Source: Aliikangiella marina
GTDB lineage: Bacteria; Pseudomonadota; Gammaproteobacteria; Enterobacterales; Kangiellaceae
Length of the DNA stretch: 64,000 nucleotides
Assembly (NCBI RefSeq): GCF_007004765.1
Contig: NZ_VIKR01000005.1
Span: 1-64,000 of the forward strand
Direction of reading: 5' to 3'
The position numbers were made by a program, and so were the translations under genes. Under the pieces are notes generated by a model, which saw only the letters and a program-made list of their open reading frames with translations, was not told the DNA's origin and made no database searches. Positions 18,883-27,728 of this stretch are shown piece after piece. Within the stretch, counting starts at the first letter, position 1, and every line of letters starts with the position of its first letter.

Positions 18883-20586
18883 TTATCCTTCCTCTACCGA
18901 CTCACAAACTCTCAACACTTCATCAACAGTGGTAATGCCCTCTAGTGCTAAGTTAATTGCAGATTGACTTAAAGGTGTGAAGAATTCAGATTTTCTCGCT
19001 AAGCGACTAAACGTATCAAACTCTTTTTTGCGGATAGCCTCTAACATGCCTTGGTCCGGCAGTAATATTTCGAAAATAGCGGCACGCCCTCGATAGCCAG
19101 TGTTATGGCATTGCGTACAACCCTTGCCATGCTTCCAAACCGTTGCTTCGGTCACTTTATCGCTCTCTTTTTTGAGCCAGGCTGTCTCAGTTTTACTGGC
19201 GGTGTAGTCCTCACCACAAAATGAGCAAATCCTGCGTACGAGTCGCTGAGCAATTACTCCTCGCAAACCTGATGCGAGGAGGTAAGGCTCGGCACCCATA
19301 TCAGCTAATCGAATGGCTGCAGATAGCGTATCGTTGGTATGCAATGTGGATAAAACTAAATGTCCGGTAACCGCAGCGCGTAAACCAATTTCGGCAGTTT
19401 CTTGATCGCGCATTTCCCCTACCAAGATGACATCCGGGTCCTGCCTCAAAACGGTCCTTAGTACCTTTGCAAAAGTTAATCCGATTTTATTATTCACTTG
19501 AACCTGATTGATCCGTGATAACTTATATTCCACAGGATCTTCAATGGTGATTATTTTTTTCTCAGGAGAATTCAGTTCAGATAAGGCTGAATAAAGCGTG
19601 GTTGTTTTACCACTACCAGTTGGACCGGTAACCAAAATCAGTCCGTGAGGATAATCGAGGAGTCGATGAATTTCTCTCAGTAATTTAGGCTCAATACCTG
19701 TTTGTTCTAATTTGAGTAGTCCGCCACTTTGATCGAGTAATCTCATGACTACGGATTCGCCGTGTTGAACCGGCATAGTTGATAAACGAATATCAACGTC
19801 GTGGCCTCTCGCTCTAATTCTAAAGCGACCATCTTGTGGGATTCTCTTTTCGGAAATATCCAAACCGCACATGAGTTTGAGTCTTAAGACAAGTGCAGGA
19901 ACAATTCTGGTTTCTTTAATTATCTGTTCCTGTAATTGGCCATCGACCCGCATTCTGACTCGCAGAACAGTTGCATCGGGCTCAATATGAATATCGGAAG
20001 CTTTCATTTGGATTGCTTGGTCAAAGATTGACTGCAATAGTTTTGCGACTGGCGCTTCTTCGTTGGAAAGGTTGTCATTAAGACCCGGTAAATCAAAACT
20101 TTCATCACCTAGCTCGTCTTCGAGTTCTTCCGCCAAGCTAGAGATTTCATTACTACCACGATAGAGATTATCAATATTAGCCAGTATTTCTGACTCTATC
20201 GCGACGCAAAGTTTTATCGGCTTATCGAGTTTTTCTTGCAACTGATCGAACTTGTCTAAGTCAGTCGGATCCGCCATCACAACGAGGTAATCGCTGTCTT
20301 TTTCGTCGATAACAAGTGCTCGGAACCGACGAGCATTCATTTCTGATAATTTGTGAATAGCTTCTGTATTGATCTTGAATCGAACAAGATCGATATATTC
20401 GATTTGAAGTTGTTGAGCAAGCAAGGTTAACAGTTGCTTCTCATCAACATATCCAAGACTGACAAGCAATTTACCTAATCGCTGTCGATTGGTTTTTTGT
20501 TCTTTTAAGGCGTCATCAAGCTGCTTTTCAGTGATCGCACCTTTTTCGATTAGCAAGTCACCCAGTCGAACTTTTTTTAATAACAT
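18883..20586 (-). CDS. mshE: MSHA extension ATPase MshE with c-di-GMP-binding N-domain
   Basis: 567 residues. N-terminal MshEN domain with two tandem 24-residue c-di-GMP motifs starting RLGDLLIEKGAITEKQ and RLGKLLVSLGYVDEKQ (RLGxxL...G...LxxxLxxQ). The GspE/PilB ATPase core has Walker A GPTGSGKTTTLYSAL, DPVEYKLSRINQVQVN, and HTNDTLSAAIRLADMG, plus two Cys pairs (CSFC, CTQC) for zinc. It drives pilus polymerisation and, by family knowledge from Vibrio MshE, responds to c-di-GMP. Confidence 0.95.
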   Translation of the reverse strand: MLLKKVRLGDLLIEKGAITEKQLDDALKEQKTNRQRLGKLLVSLGYVDEKQLLTLLAQQLQIEYIDLVRFKINTEAIHKLSEMNARRFRALVIDEKDSDYLVVMADPTDLDKFDQLQEKLDKPIKLCVAIESEILANIDNLYRGSNEISSLAEELEDELGDESFDLPGLNDNLSNEEAPVAKLLQSIFDQAIQMKASDIHIEPDATVLRVRMRVDGQLQEQIIKETRIVPALVLRLKLMCGLDISEKRIPQDGRFRIRARGHDVDIRLSTMPVQHGESVVMRLLDQSGGLLKLEQTGIEPKLLREIHRLLDYPHGLILVTGPTGSGKTTTLYSALSELNSPEKKIITIEDPVEYKLSRINQVQVNNKIGLTFAKVLRTVLRQDPDVILVGEMRDQETAEIGLRAAVTGHLVLSTLHTNDTLSAAIRLADMGAEPYLLASGLRGVIAQRLVRRICSFCGEDYTASKTETAWLKKESDKVTEATVWKHGKGCTQCHNTGYRGRAAIFEILLPDQGMLEAIRKKEFDTFSRLARKSEFFTPLSQSAINLALEGITTVDEVLRVCESVEEG

Positions 20587-20588
20587 AG

Positions 20589-21842
20589 CTAGCCTTGATA
20601 CTGATTAATTTTACTTTCCGCAAATTGCGCCTGACGCTGATTAAGCCGCCGATCGCTTAGTGCGTTTTGAAAGCTTCGTTTGGCTTGAACAAAATCGCCC
20701 AAAGCATCAAATGAGATCCCGAGGGCAAGATAAATGTCCCCTCGATTTGGTTCATCTTGTAATATCTTCGAGTAATCACCGATGGCCAATTGATGTTTTT
20801 CAAGCTTTTGTCGAGCTAATGCTCGTATCTGCAAAAGCTGAGTGATTTGATTCGCTTCTAAATTGAGGTCCAGCAAAATGTTCTCGGCTAACTCAAACTG
20901 ATTATTTTCGAAATAGTATCGAGCTGCGGTAAGTCGGTACGCTGAAATCTGTGGGAATGAATCTACACTCTGTTGGAGCAGCTTGGGCAGTTCGATGAAT
21001 TGATTTTTAATCGCATGGTTGATTAAAAATAATCTTGCTTGATGAAATTCTGGATCTTGTTGCAGTAGTTGGTTTACTCGCTGTTGAGTTTGTGAAAATG
21101 CTTCAAATCGACTATCACTCTGTATTTGTTGCAATGATTTGAGTCGAAGCGTTTCTTGAGACTGCTGAATCATCGGAACCGAATTATTTTGATTGACTGC
21201 TTTTGGAGAAGTATCGTTCGATTTGTTTAGATTGCTAGCGGCATCAGCCACAGCGGTTTTAACCGCGACATTTGGTTCATCACTATTGGTTAGTATTTGG
21301 CTGTTTTTATCATTTAAATCAGTTTTTAAAGCTTTAGTGTGACTTTTTTTAGTATCGTTATTACTTGCAACCTTGTTTTCACTCGCGACAACAGGATTAT
21401 TCGCATTAAGCATGTTGTTGGATGATATTTCAGCCAGTTTCTCTTTTTGCATGCCGTGACTTGCTGGTGGCGACTGGGCTGTTTCTAACTGGGTTGGCTG
21501 AATAGAATTGACCGATGTTTTGGATGGAGCACTAGTAGAAGACGATGCGTTAGCGGAAGACGCTAGATTAATTTTGGGCGGTAAATTATTTATTGTGGTG
21601 CCCGACTGATCAGTTGGTTTGTTAGTTAGCTTGTCTTGCTGCGTATGATGAGCGATTAAGTCAGTCGGTTGGTTCGTAATTCCATATTGCCAAAATAGAA
21701 ACATAATCAGCGACAACACAACCAGTGTGCTTAAAATAAAGAATAGAGGCCTTTTGCTTTTTGATACTGCTTGCATATTGAGTGGCCGCGATGATTGTTG
21801 CTGCCCCTCAAGATCACGTAGCATTTGATTGACGACGCTCAT
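20589..21842 (-). CDS. mshN: MSHA biogenesis protein MshN (TPR)
   Basis: 417 residues. Begins SVVNQMLRDLEGQQ, a typical MshN cytoplasmic start, then one membrane helix (RPLFFILSTLVVLSLIMFLF), a long low-complexity Ser/Asn/Lys linker (about 65-240) and C-terminal TPR repeats (about 270-415). Likely a bitopic scaffold of the pilus apparatus. Two bases separate it from mshE. Confidence 0.85.
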   Translation of the reverse strand: MSVVNQMLRDLEGQQQSSRPLNMQAVSKSKRPLFFILSTLVVLSLIMFLFWQYGITNQPTDLIAHHTQQDKLTNKPTDQSGTTINNLPPKINLASSANASSSTSAPSKTSVNSIQPTQLETAQSPPASHGMQKEKLAEISSNNMLNANNPVVASENKVASNNDTKKSHTKALKTDLNDKNSQILTNSDEPNVAVKTAVADAASNLNKSNDTSPKAVNQNNSVPMIQQSQETLRLKSLQQIQSDSRFEAFSQTQQRVNQLLQQDPEFHQARLFLINHAIKNQFIELPKLLQQSVDSFPQISAYRLTAARYYFENNQFELAENILLDLNLEANQITQLLQIRALARQKLEKHQLAIGDYSKILQDEPNRGDIYLALGISFDALGDFVQAKRSFQNALSDRRLNQRQAQFAESKINQYQG

Positions 21843-21860
21843 TTTAATACCTACTACGCA

Positions 21861-22769
21861 TTACAACCCACTCCCCATTAACCCCCACACGGCCATAGCA
21901 GAGCCGCTGGCGAGGATAGCAGAGATAGTGAACAAGGGCTTCAGGTTATCTTGCAGCCAGGTATTTATAGACTCTGTGTCTTTTGCTGCGCGTATCACAT
22001 TGAATGCGGTTATTTTTTGTCGGTTTTGCCCATAAGCGAGTAACAGCGCTTTGTGACACAAAATATTGATCAAGCGTGGCACACCTTTCGAGTACTGAGC
22101 GATCATTTGATTAGCAAGCCATGAATACTGAATCGATTGCTCACTCGCGATAGCCAGTCTGCCAGTAACATATTGTTGGATTTGTTGGTTGTTTAAAGAT
22201 GTGATCTGATAACTGAACACGATCCGCTGTTTTATTTGACGCATTTGTTTTTTGGCTAGCGTTTTATCTAACTCTGGTTGGCCAAACAAGACTATTTGTA
22301 ATAGTTTTTGATGCTCGGTTTCGAGGTTGGTGAACAGTCTTAAAGTTTCCAAACCTTCTTCATCGAGCTGTTGCGCTTCATCAATCAGCAAAACTACTGG
22401 ACCATGTTTTTTGTTGAGGTTAAGTAGCCGAGTTTGAATTCGTGCAGACAACTGATCTTCGCGACAGTTATCGGTAATACGTAAGCCTAACTCTTTAGCC
22501 AGGGCAAATTTTAGTTCTCGCGCGGATAGTTTTGGATAAGGAATATAAGCTAGCTTACGAGTGTTTTCGAGTTGATTGAGCAGTAAACGGCACAACAGGG
22601 TTTTACCCGTGCCTACTTCGCCAACGACTTTGACGAGCGCTTCGCCACTATTGAGGGCGAAAGTCAGTGTGTTAAGTGCCTCTACGTGAGTCGGTAATGG
22701 ACAAAAAAATGCCGTGTCTGGTGTCAGACTAAATGGCAATTTTTTCATCGCAAATCGGTAAAGGTACAT
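21861..22769 (-). CDS. mshM: MSHA biogenesis AAA ATPase MshM (ExeA-like)
   Basis: 302 residues. Walker A GEVGTGKTLLCRLL (about 40-53), Walker B VVLLIDEAQQL and a sensor region VLFGQPELDKTL place it in the ExeA/GspA AAA family that helps secretin assembly. One C-terminal membrane helix (LFTISAILASGSAMAVWGLM). ATG 22769 has AAGGAA about 13 bases upstream; ATG 22748 is an alternative giving MKKLPFSLTPDTAFF. Confidence 0.9.
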   Translation of the reverse strand: MYLYRFAMKKLPFSLTPDTAFFCPLPTHVEALNTLTFALNSGEALVKVVGEVGTGKTLLCRLLLNQLENTRKLAYIPYPKLSARELKFALAKELGLRITDNCREDQLSARIQTRLLNLNKKHGPVVLLIDEAQQLDEEGLETLRLFTNLETEHQKLLQIVLFGQPELDKTLAKKQMRQIKQRIVFSYQITSLNNQQIQQYVTGRLAIASEQSIQYSWLANQMIAQYSKGVPRLINILCHKALLLAYGQNRQKITAFNVIRAAKDTESINTWLQDNLKPLFTISAILASGSAMAVWGLMGSGL

Positions 22770-22786
22770 GGCACTAATCGTATTCC

Positions 22787-24421
22787 TTACAGTTGATTAT
22801 ATCGCTGCTTAATTTCTTCGAGTTGCTGATCGGTGTATTGTTTATCCACTAAATTGGCTTTGAGTAAAATAACCAATTCACTTTTTACGACGGTATCGCG
22901 TGTTTGTTTGAACAAACCTCCTAATACCGGAATATCTCCAAGCAACGGCGTCGAAGTTTGCTCTTCTTGAATGCGGTTTTGCATGAGTCCACCGATAACA
23001 ATGACTTGCTGATCTTTAGTTCTGACGATTGAATCAGACTCGCGAATATTGGTCAGCGCGAGTGGTAAGGTAAATTGATCTTGGCCTAAACTAAGGACTT
23101 TATTTTGATCTTCTACTTCACTGACGACAGGATGAATATGTAACACGATCTCGCCTTGGCGATTAATTTGAGGAGTCACATCCAATGAAATACCAGAAAA
23201 GAAAGGTGTGAGTGTAACGTTTGGTGTGGTCGCTGTACTCGTTCCTGTTACCGTCGTAGTTGATACATCGGTAACGAAAAATTGATCAGAACCGACTTTA
23301 ATGACGGCCTTTTGATTATTCACTGTCGAAACGCGAGGTGAAGAAAGCACCTGAACATCACCCTGGCTTTCGAGCAGATCGATCGCTGCATCAAAAGATG
23401 TCCCTTGATATAACAGCGAGAATATACCATTTAATGGTTGATCACCAGCTGGTGTTTGTAAGACTTGGCCCGATTGACCGAAAGTATAGGTAGAGCTACT
23501 TGAGGTATTTATTTTGGTCCAGTCGACCCCTGATTGAAAGCCGTCAGAAAGTGTGACTTCAATAATCTTTGCTTCTAAAACGACCTGACGATCAAGGTTT
23601 TGTTGCGTTTGTCCCAAGTAATCTCGAATAATTCTTTGTGTTCTAGGTAGCGCTCTTACAACCACGATTCCGGCGTGAGGACTGACAACAATATTGGCTT
23701 TTTCCTCGTCTTTGACGATTAGATTTAAGCTTTCTTGTAGTTCTTTCCAGAAGTTTGTTTTGCTTTCGGTGGTTATTTCACTGGAGTTTAACAGCGTGAC
23801 ATTATTGCCACTTCCACCGCCTCCACCGCGGTTGTTATTTGCTGGTCTATTGCCACCTTGTTGGTCACCGCTGGCAGCAATGGTTTGTCCGGCGATACTG
23901 GTTCGTGATTTACCTGAGCGCGATAAATTGAGGTAGTCGACCGGGTAGACTGCAGTCATGGTTTCTGCAGAAGAAACAAATATTAAGTTACCTTTCTTCT
24001 CTACCATTAGCGGATAAATTCTTTCGACTGCCGAGAGGACTTCCGATACAGTGACATTTTTGAGCTGTAATGAAACTTGGACATTAACCTCTGGGCTTAC
24101 CACCATGTTGTAGGGTGTATCACTGACGAGACCGAGTAAAAAGCTTCTCGCATCAATACCTTTTACCGAGACATCGAAGCGATCTTCGACGATTTCGATC
24201 TCAGCCTCAGTGGCGGGTGGTAATAAAGTATTTAACATTTCCTGATTGGAAATTGGTTGCTGTTTTTGGTCTTGCTGAATTTCAGCGATCGCACTGCCAG
24301 CAAGCGTTGTTTTCTTCTGCTCTTCAACTTGAAAAGTCTGGCAGCTCATTAACAGACAAGCAGAAATGGCCGTACTGATCACTTTTGCTGTTGTTGGTAA
24401 AGTTGATTTAAGCATACTCAT
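22787..24421 (-). CDS. mshL: MSHA secretin MshL
   Basis: 544 residues. Lipoprotein signal with lipobox LLMSC near residue 27, an STN/N-domain region (about 80-155), a Gly/Asn-rich linker, and the secretin core (VLSSPRVSTVNNQKAVIKVG, VIVIGGLMQNRIQEEQTSTP, LLGDIPVLGGLFK). It forms the outer-membrane ring through which the pilus exits. Overlap or near-contact with mshK and mshM agrees with one operon. Confidence 0.94.
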   Translation of the reverse strand: MSMLKSTLPTTAKVISTAISACLLMSCQTFQVEEQKKTTLAGSAIAEIQQDQKQQPISNQEMLNTLLPPATEAEIEIVEDRFDVSVKGIDARSFLLGLVSDTPYNMVVSPEVNVQVSLQLKNVTVSEVLSAVERIYPLMVEKKGNLIFVSSAETMTAVYPVDYLNLSRSGKSRTSIAGQTIAASGDQQGGNRPANNNRGGGGGSGNNVTLLNSSEITTESKTNFWKELQESLNLIVKDEEKANIVVSPHAGIVVVRALPRTQRIIRDYLGQTQQNLDRQVVLEAKIIEVTLSDGFQSGVDWTKINTSSSSTYTFGQSGQVLQTPAGDQPLNGIFSLLYQGTSFDAAIDLLESQGDVQVLSSPRVSTVNNQKAVIKVGSDQFFVTDVSTTTVTGTSTATTPNVTLTPFFSGISLDVTPQINRQGEIVLHIHPVVSEVEDQNKVLSLGQDQFTLPLALTNIRESDSIVRTKDQQVIVIGGLMQNRIQEEQTSTPLLGDIPVLGGLFKQTRDTVVKSELVILLKANLVDKQYTDQQLEEIKQRYNQL

Positions 24422-24422
24422 A

Positions 24423-24737
24423 TTACTTTTTTATCTTCTGAATCAGGGTTAATCGACGAGTCCCTTCGGCTGTTCGCAATATCACCTTATCGTTGGTAAT
24501 TCTGATTATTTGCGAGTTGCGGTAGGTATCGCCGGTTCGATAAATTTTATCTTCAATCACGGCAAAACGATTTTTACCTTTGGTAAAAATGGCCGTCAAG
24601 GGTTGCTTTTGCTCGACTTTGACGGTTTCAATAGGCGCAGGTTTTGGTGCTCTAATCAGCGGACGAGTGGGATCGACAAATGCGCCTACACTGCTCGCTA
24701 AACTGATGAGAATTATGCCAATTAGTATTTTAGCCAC
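24423..24737 (-). CDS. mshK: MSHA biogenesis protein MshK
   Basis: 104 residues: signal-peptide-like start (ILIGIILISLASSVGAF), then DPTRPLIRAP and a PilP/GspC-type domain (LTAIFTKGKNRFAVIEDKIY, VILRTAEGTRRLTL). A small periplasmic protein likely linking inner membrane proteins to the MshL secretin. One base from mshL, eight-base overlap with mshJ. Confidence 0.85.
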   Translation of the reverse strand: MAKILIGIILISLASSVGAFVDPTRPLIRAPKPAPIETVKVEQKQPLTAIFTKGKNRFAVIEDKIYRTGDTYRNSQIIRITNDKVILRTAEGTRRLTLIQKIKK

Positions 24738-25401
24738 CGATCCACTTCCTACTTAAACTATAAGTTGAAACCACTAACGTCACTTTTGATTTTGGGTAAC
24801 TCTCAACCGAAAACTCAAAACTTTCGAAATTAACCTTTTGTTGCATCGATTCGAGTTGTTTTAAAAACGCCTGGGTATCGGCATAGCCACCTTCAAAAAT
24901 CATTACGATGGGATGACGGTACATTTGAACTTGTGCATCTTGAGATGTTCCATCTTCATCTGCAGTTGGTTCATACAATGGAACCGGTGCTTGTTTTTCA
25001 AGAGATAACAGCTTCAACTGTTTGGAGTTATCGATAATTTCTTTTAATAGACCCGCCATCGCTTGAGGTCTAACTAAGCTACGCGTTCGTTTTTCTAGTT
25101 CGGACTGTATTTGATCAACTTGTTGATCAAGGGAGCTGAGAAGCGTTTGCTTTGGGTTATTACGCTGGTTATAAATACCTTTGTTCAATTCTTGCAGCAT
25201 TTGAGTTGTGCTGGCTATTTGTTTTTCGGTGGAGTCGATTTGTTGCTTCACTGTTTTGGTTTGTGAGTCTGTCGGGCCATACCAAGCCAATTCGAAAATC
25301 ACTAGTATGAGTAACAACCCGGCGAAGGTAATCATCAGTCGCGTGCGAATCGGTAACTCATCGAACTGTTGAATTGATTTCTTTAACTTATCCATCGTCA
25401 C
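24730..25401 (-). CDS. mshJ: MSHA biogenesis protein MshJ (PilO-like)
   Basis: 223 residues: one membrane helix (LMITFAGLLLILVIFELAWY), a periplasmic coiled coil (about 45-110) and a ferredoxin-like PilO/MshJ domain ending FEFSVESYPKSKVTLVVSTY. Part of the PilM/N/O-like alignment complex with MshI and MshI2. It overlaps mshI2 by 14 bases. Confidence 0.88.
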   Translation of the reverse strand: MTMDKLKKSIQQFDELPIRTRLMITFAGLLLILVIFELAWYGPTDSQTKTVKQQIDSTEKQIASTTQMLQELNKGIYNQRNNPKQTLLSSLDQQVDQIQSELEKRTRSLVRPQAMAGLLKEIIDNSKQLKLLSLEKQAPVPLYEPTADEDGTSQDAQVQMYRHPIVMIFEGGYADTQAFLKQLESMQQKVNFESFEFSVESYPKSKVTLVVSTYSLSRKWIGG

Positions 25402-25987
25402 TTAGCCTGCCGTTGGTTAAAGAAAAATTAACGTATCGCGAGTCACTCTGGTCTCTCTCAACTTTAAGTTCATCGAATTGACGTTTTAGACTTTCTGAAT
25501 TCCTCAGTAATTCGACGTAATGTGGGATCGCCTCGGTTTGTGTAGAGCTTCCCTGTAAACTCAAAGACTGTGAATTAATATTTATCTGGGTTAACCATAC
25601 CGATTGGGATTTCTGTTCACCAAGTTGCTGCAAAATTTGGCTATAAGGTGTTGATACTTGGGTGCCTGGTTGGGACATGTTCGCTAAGATTTTGCGGAAG
25701 CTCGTTAAACTCTTCTGACGAGTCGCTATTTTTTCATCGATTGAGGCTTTTTCGTTGTTGGTACGCATTTGCTGCTGTATCACCAATTGATCAGACTCCA
25801 ACTTCTTAAGTTCTGCCTGTTTTAGGCTCAGTTGTTGTTGCTGTGAATGGAGATGATTCGACTTAAAAATACCAAAGCCGATGAACATGATTAAACTCGC
25901 AACCAGCGCGAGTAATGCAAAACGCGAGTCAAATGACAGCGGCTTGGGTCGATATTCTTCGAGATAAAAATTTACAGACTGCATCAT
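25388..25987 (-). CDS. MSHA biogenesis protein MshI2 (PilN-like)
   Basis: About 199 residues from ATG 25987, chosen because GAGGAA precedes it at a suitable distance and it begins just after the mshI stop. MQSVNFYLEEYRPKPLSFDS is the PilN-type cytoplasmic tail, followed by a helix (FALLALVASLIMFIGFGIF), a coiled coil and a small C-terminal domain with the PilN pattern (VWLTQININSQSLSLQGSST). Corresponds to MshI2 of Shewanella. Confidence 0.82.
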   Translation of the reverse strand: MMQSVNFYLEEYRPKPLSFDSRFALLALVASLIMFIGFGIFKSNHLHSQQQQLSLKQAELKKLESDQLVIQQQMRTNNEKASIDEKIATRQKSLTSFRKILANMSQPGTQVSTPYSQILQQLGEQKSQSVWLTQININSQSLSLQGSSTQTEAIPHYVELLRNSESLKRQFDELKVERDQSDSRYVNFSLTNGRLSDDG

Positions 25988-25988
25988 G

Positions 25989-26906
25989 CTACTGATTTCC
26001 TCGCATGGCCGCACCGATTTCAGCGAGCATTGGCTTCACTAATTCGTGGTTATCACTGAAGACCGGGGGAGCGACTAAATTAACTTCGAGCTCAGTAATC
26101 TGGCGAATCACTTCCGCCAGTTTGGCATCGCTCTCGGAGTTCTCCTGCAACAATATTTTGTCGATAGGGCGTCTGAAAACTTGGCTGACGACGTAGTCTA
26201 ACGTTCGCTGGGTCTCGAGTAGAAAAGTCTCTTGCTCGGCTTCTTGTTCCTGTTCTAGGCTAAATTCTTGCTGGTGGCTATTGGGTAAAAAGCGACCTTT
26301 TTTATGCCGACTGAAGGCTAAGCCGCCTGATTGGTAAAAATTAAACACTAACCCGCTGATATCTTCTCCAATAAAACCAACCAATTGGCCGTCACCGAGA
26401 CTATCGACAAGTGAATGTCCGATTGTCAGCTCTTCAATATCAATTGAAGTAAACACCAGACCCGTTTTATGAGTAGCGTCGATGATTGACTCGACTAGTG
26501 CCTTACTGGTTGCTACTGCGGTAATTTGTTCCGATTGACCTTCTTTAAAGGCCGGTCGATAGTGGGTGACTAGCGCTTGGTCGATCGAATATTCCAACAT
26601 CTCTTTGATTTGCCACTTGATTGCTTCATCCATTTCTTTCGGCAACACATTGGGCGGGTCGATTTGATAAGTTTGATAAAGGTTGCGGCTAAGTATCCAT
26701 CGGCAATCGGCATTTTTTATGCCGTTGCTACGGGTCCAATCGACGAATTGACTGGCTAAATCTTCATGACCATTAAAGTCGAATTGACCAGCGTTGATTT
26801 GTTGGAGACTGTTTTCATGCCATTTTAGCTGCTGCAGACGGCAGCTGCGCTCATCCACTAAAGCGACTAAAAATTCATCAAGTGAGTCTTTGGAGAATAT
26901 TTTCAC
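25989..26906 (-). CDS. mshI: MSHA biogenesis protein MshI (PilM-like)
   Basis: About 305 residues if started at GTG 26906 (VKIFSKDSLDEFLVALV); the frame is open to a TTG at 26942. An actin-like PilM fold is suggested by CRLQQLKWHE, DAIKWQIKEMLEYSIDQALV, GLVFTSIDIEELTIG and the C-terminal LAEIGAAMRG. It is the first gene of the msh operon and the cytoplasmic part of the alignment complex. No ribosome site clearly decides the start. Confidence 0.82.
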   Translation of the reverse strand: MKIFSKDSLDEFLVALVDERSCRLQQLKWHENSLQQINAGQFDFNGHEDLASQFVDWTRSNGIKNADCRWILSRNLYQTYQIDPPNVLPKEMDEAIKWQIKEMLEYSIDQALVTHYRPAFKEGQSEQITAVATSKALVESIIDATHKTGLVFTSIDIEELTIGHSLVDSLGDGQLVGFIGEDISGLVFNFYQSGGLAFSRHKKGRFLPNSHQQEFSLEQEQEAEQETFLLETQRTLDYVVSQVFRRPIDKILLQENSESDAKLAEVIRQITELEVNLVAPPVFSDNHELVKPMLAEIGAAMRGNQ

Positions 26907-27232
26907 GTTTTTTAAGCTATTGCCTGTTTCCCTAACTGCCAAAAAATGCCAAAACTGGGCGGGTTTATTTTATCGATCTGGGCGTCGAATACCGCTAATT
27001 TTTCGGCATTTTTTAGTAAAAACCCTATAGTTCCCAGTAATATACCACTTATATTGTAGTAAATAATTAAAAAAATGCAGTAAATCTTTGAATTTACGGT
27101 ATTTTAGTATTATTTGGTCAAGGATCAGTTGTGAATAGTAGCAAGTCGGCTATAATCTCACCATCAAAATTCAGTGACCGTGTTGAAAAAGTCGATTTAC
27201 GGTCAATTTTTCCATTTTGGGGAGTCAATCAA

Positions 27233-27649
27233 GTGTCAAAATTGCGAGTTTTATTGATTGCAGCAGCAGTAGCTTTTACTGGTGCCGTATCAGCGGATCA
27301 TAAAAGCGATCACAAAGTTAAAGAGCGTACAGCGCCAACGGGGAAAATTTATCGCGCGGGTGACGATGTGCCTGTCGCAAAGCCAGCGGTTGTTGAAGCG
27401 AGTGGCCCAAGAGATGGCGTAACCATTTATGATCAAAAATGCGCTATGTGCCATACTGCCGGCGTCGCTGGCGCGCCCAAGTTTGCTGATGCGGCTGCTT
27501 GGACTGATCGTATCGGTAAAGGCGAAGAAACATTGAACATGAACGCTATCAACGGTATTGGTGCGATGCCACCTAAAGGTGGTTGTGCTGATTGTAGTGA
27601 TGATGAAATTAAAGCGGCGGTCACTCACATGTTAGGCGCTTTGAACTAA
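27233..27649 (+). CDS. Cytochrome c5-like periplasmic cytochrome
   Basis: 138 residues from GTG 27233, supported by GGGGAG about nine bases upstream; the frame extends to 27131 without matching features. Sec signal peptide (about 1-22, ending VSA), a charged linker, then a single class I haem c site CAMCH with axial Met in GIGAMPPKGGCADCSDDE, the cytochrome c5 pattern with a second Cys pair. Likely an electron carrier in the periplasm. A strong terminator follows. Divergent from the msh operon. Confidence 0.9.
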   Translation: MSKLRVLLIAAAVAFTGAVSADHKSDHKVKERTAPTGKIYRAGDDVPVAKPAVVEASGPRDGVTIYDQKCAMCHTAGVAGAPKFADAAAWTDRIGKGEETLNMNAINGIGAMPPKGGCADCSDDEIKAAVTHMLGALN

Positions 27650-27667
27650 GTATATGATTTTATAATG

Positions 27668-27697
27668 AAAAGCCGGGTTTTTCCCGGCTTTTTTTAT
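27668..27697 (+). terminator. Strong Rho-independent terminator after the cytochrome gene
   Basis: AAAAGCCGGG, TTTTT loop, CCCGGCTTTTTTT: stem 27668-27677 with 27683-27692, then T to 27695. It sits 20 bases after the stop codon. Confidence 0.92.
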
Positions 27698-27728
27698 CGC
27701 TATTTATTGCCTGCAACTGAACGCTCAC

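Noticed and set aside
26941-27013. Inverted repeat AAAAAATGCC/GGCATTTTTT before the msh operon
   Set aside because: The loop is over 50 bases and A/T runs make chance pairing likely; no regulatory role can be supported.
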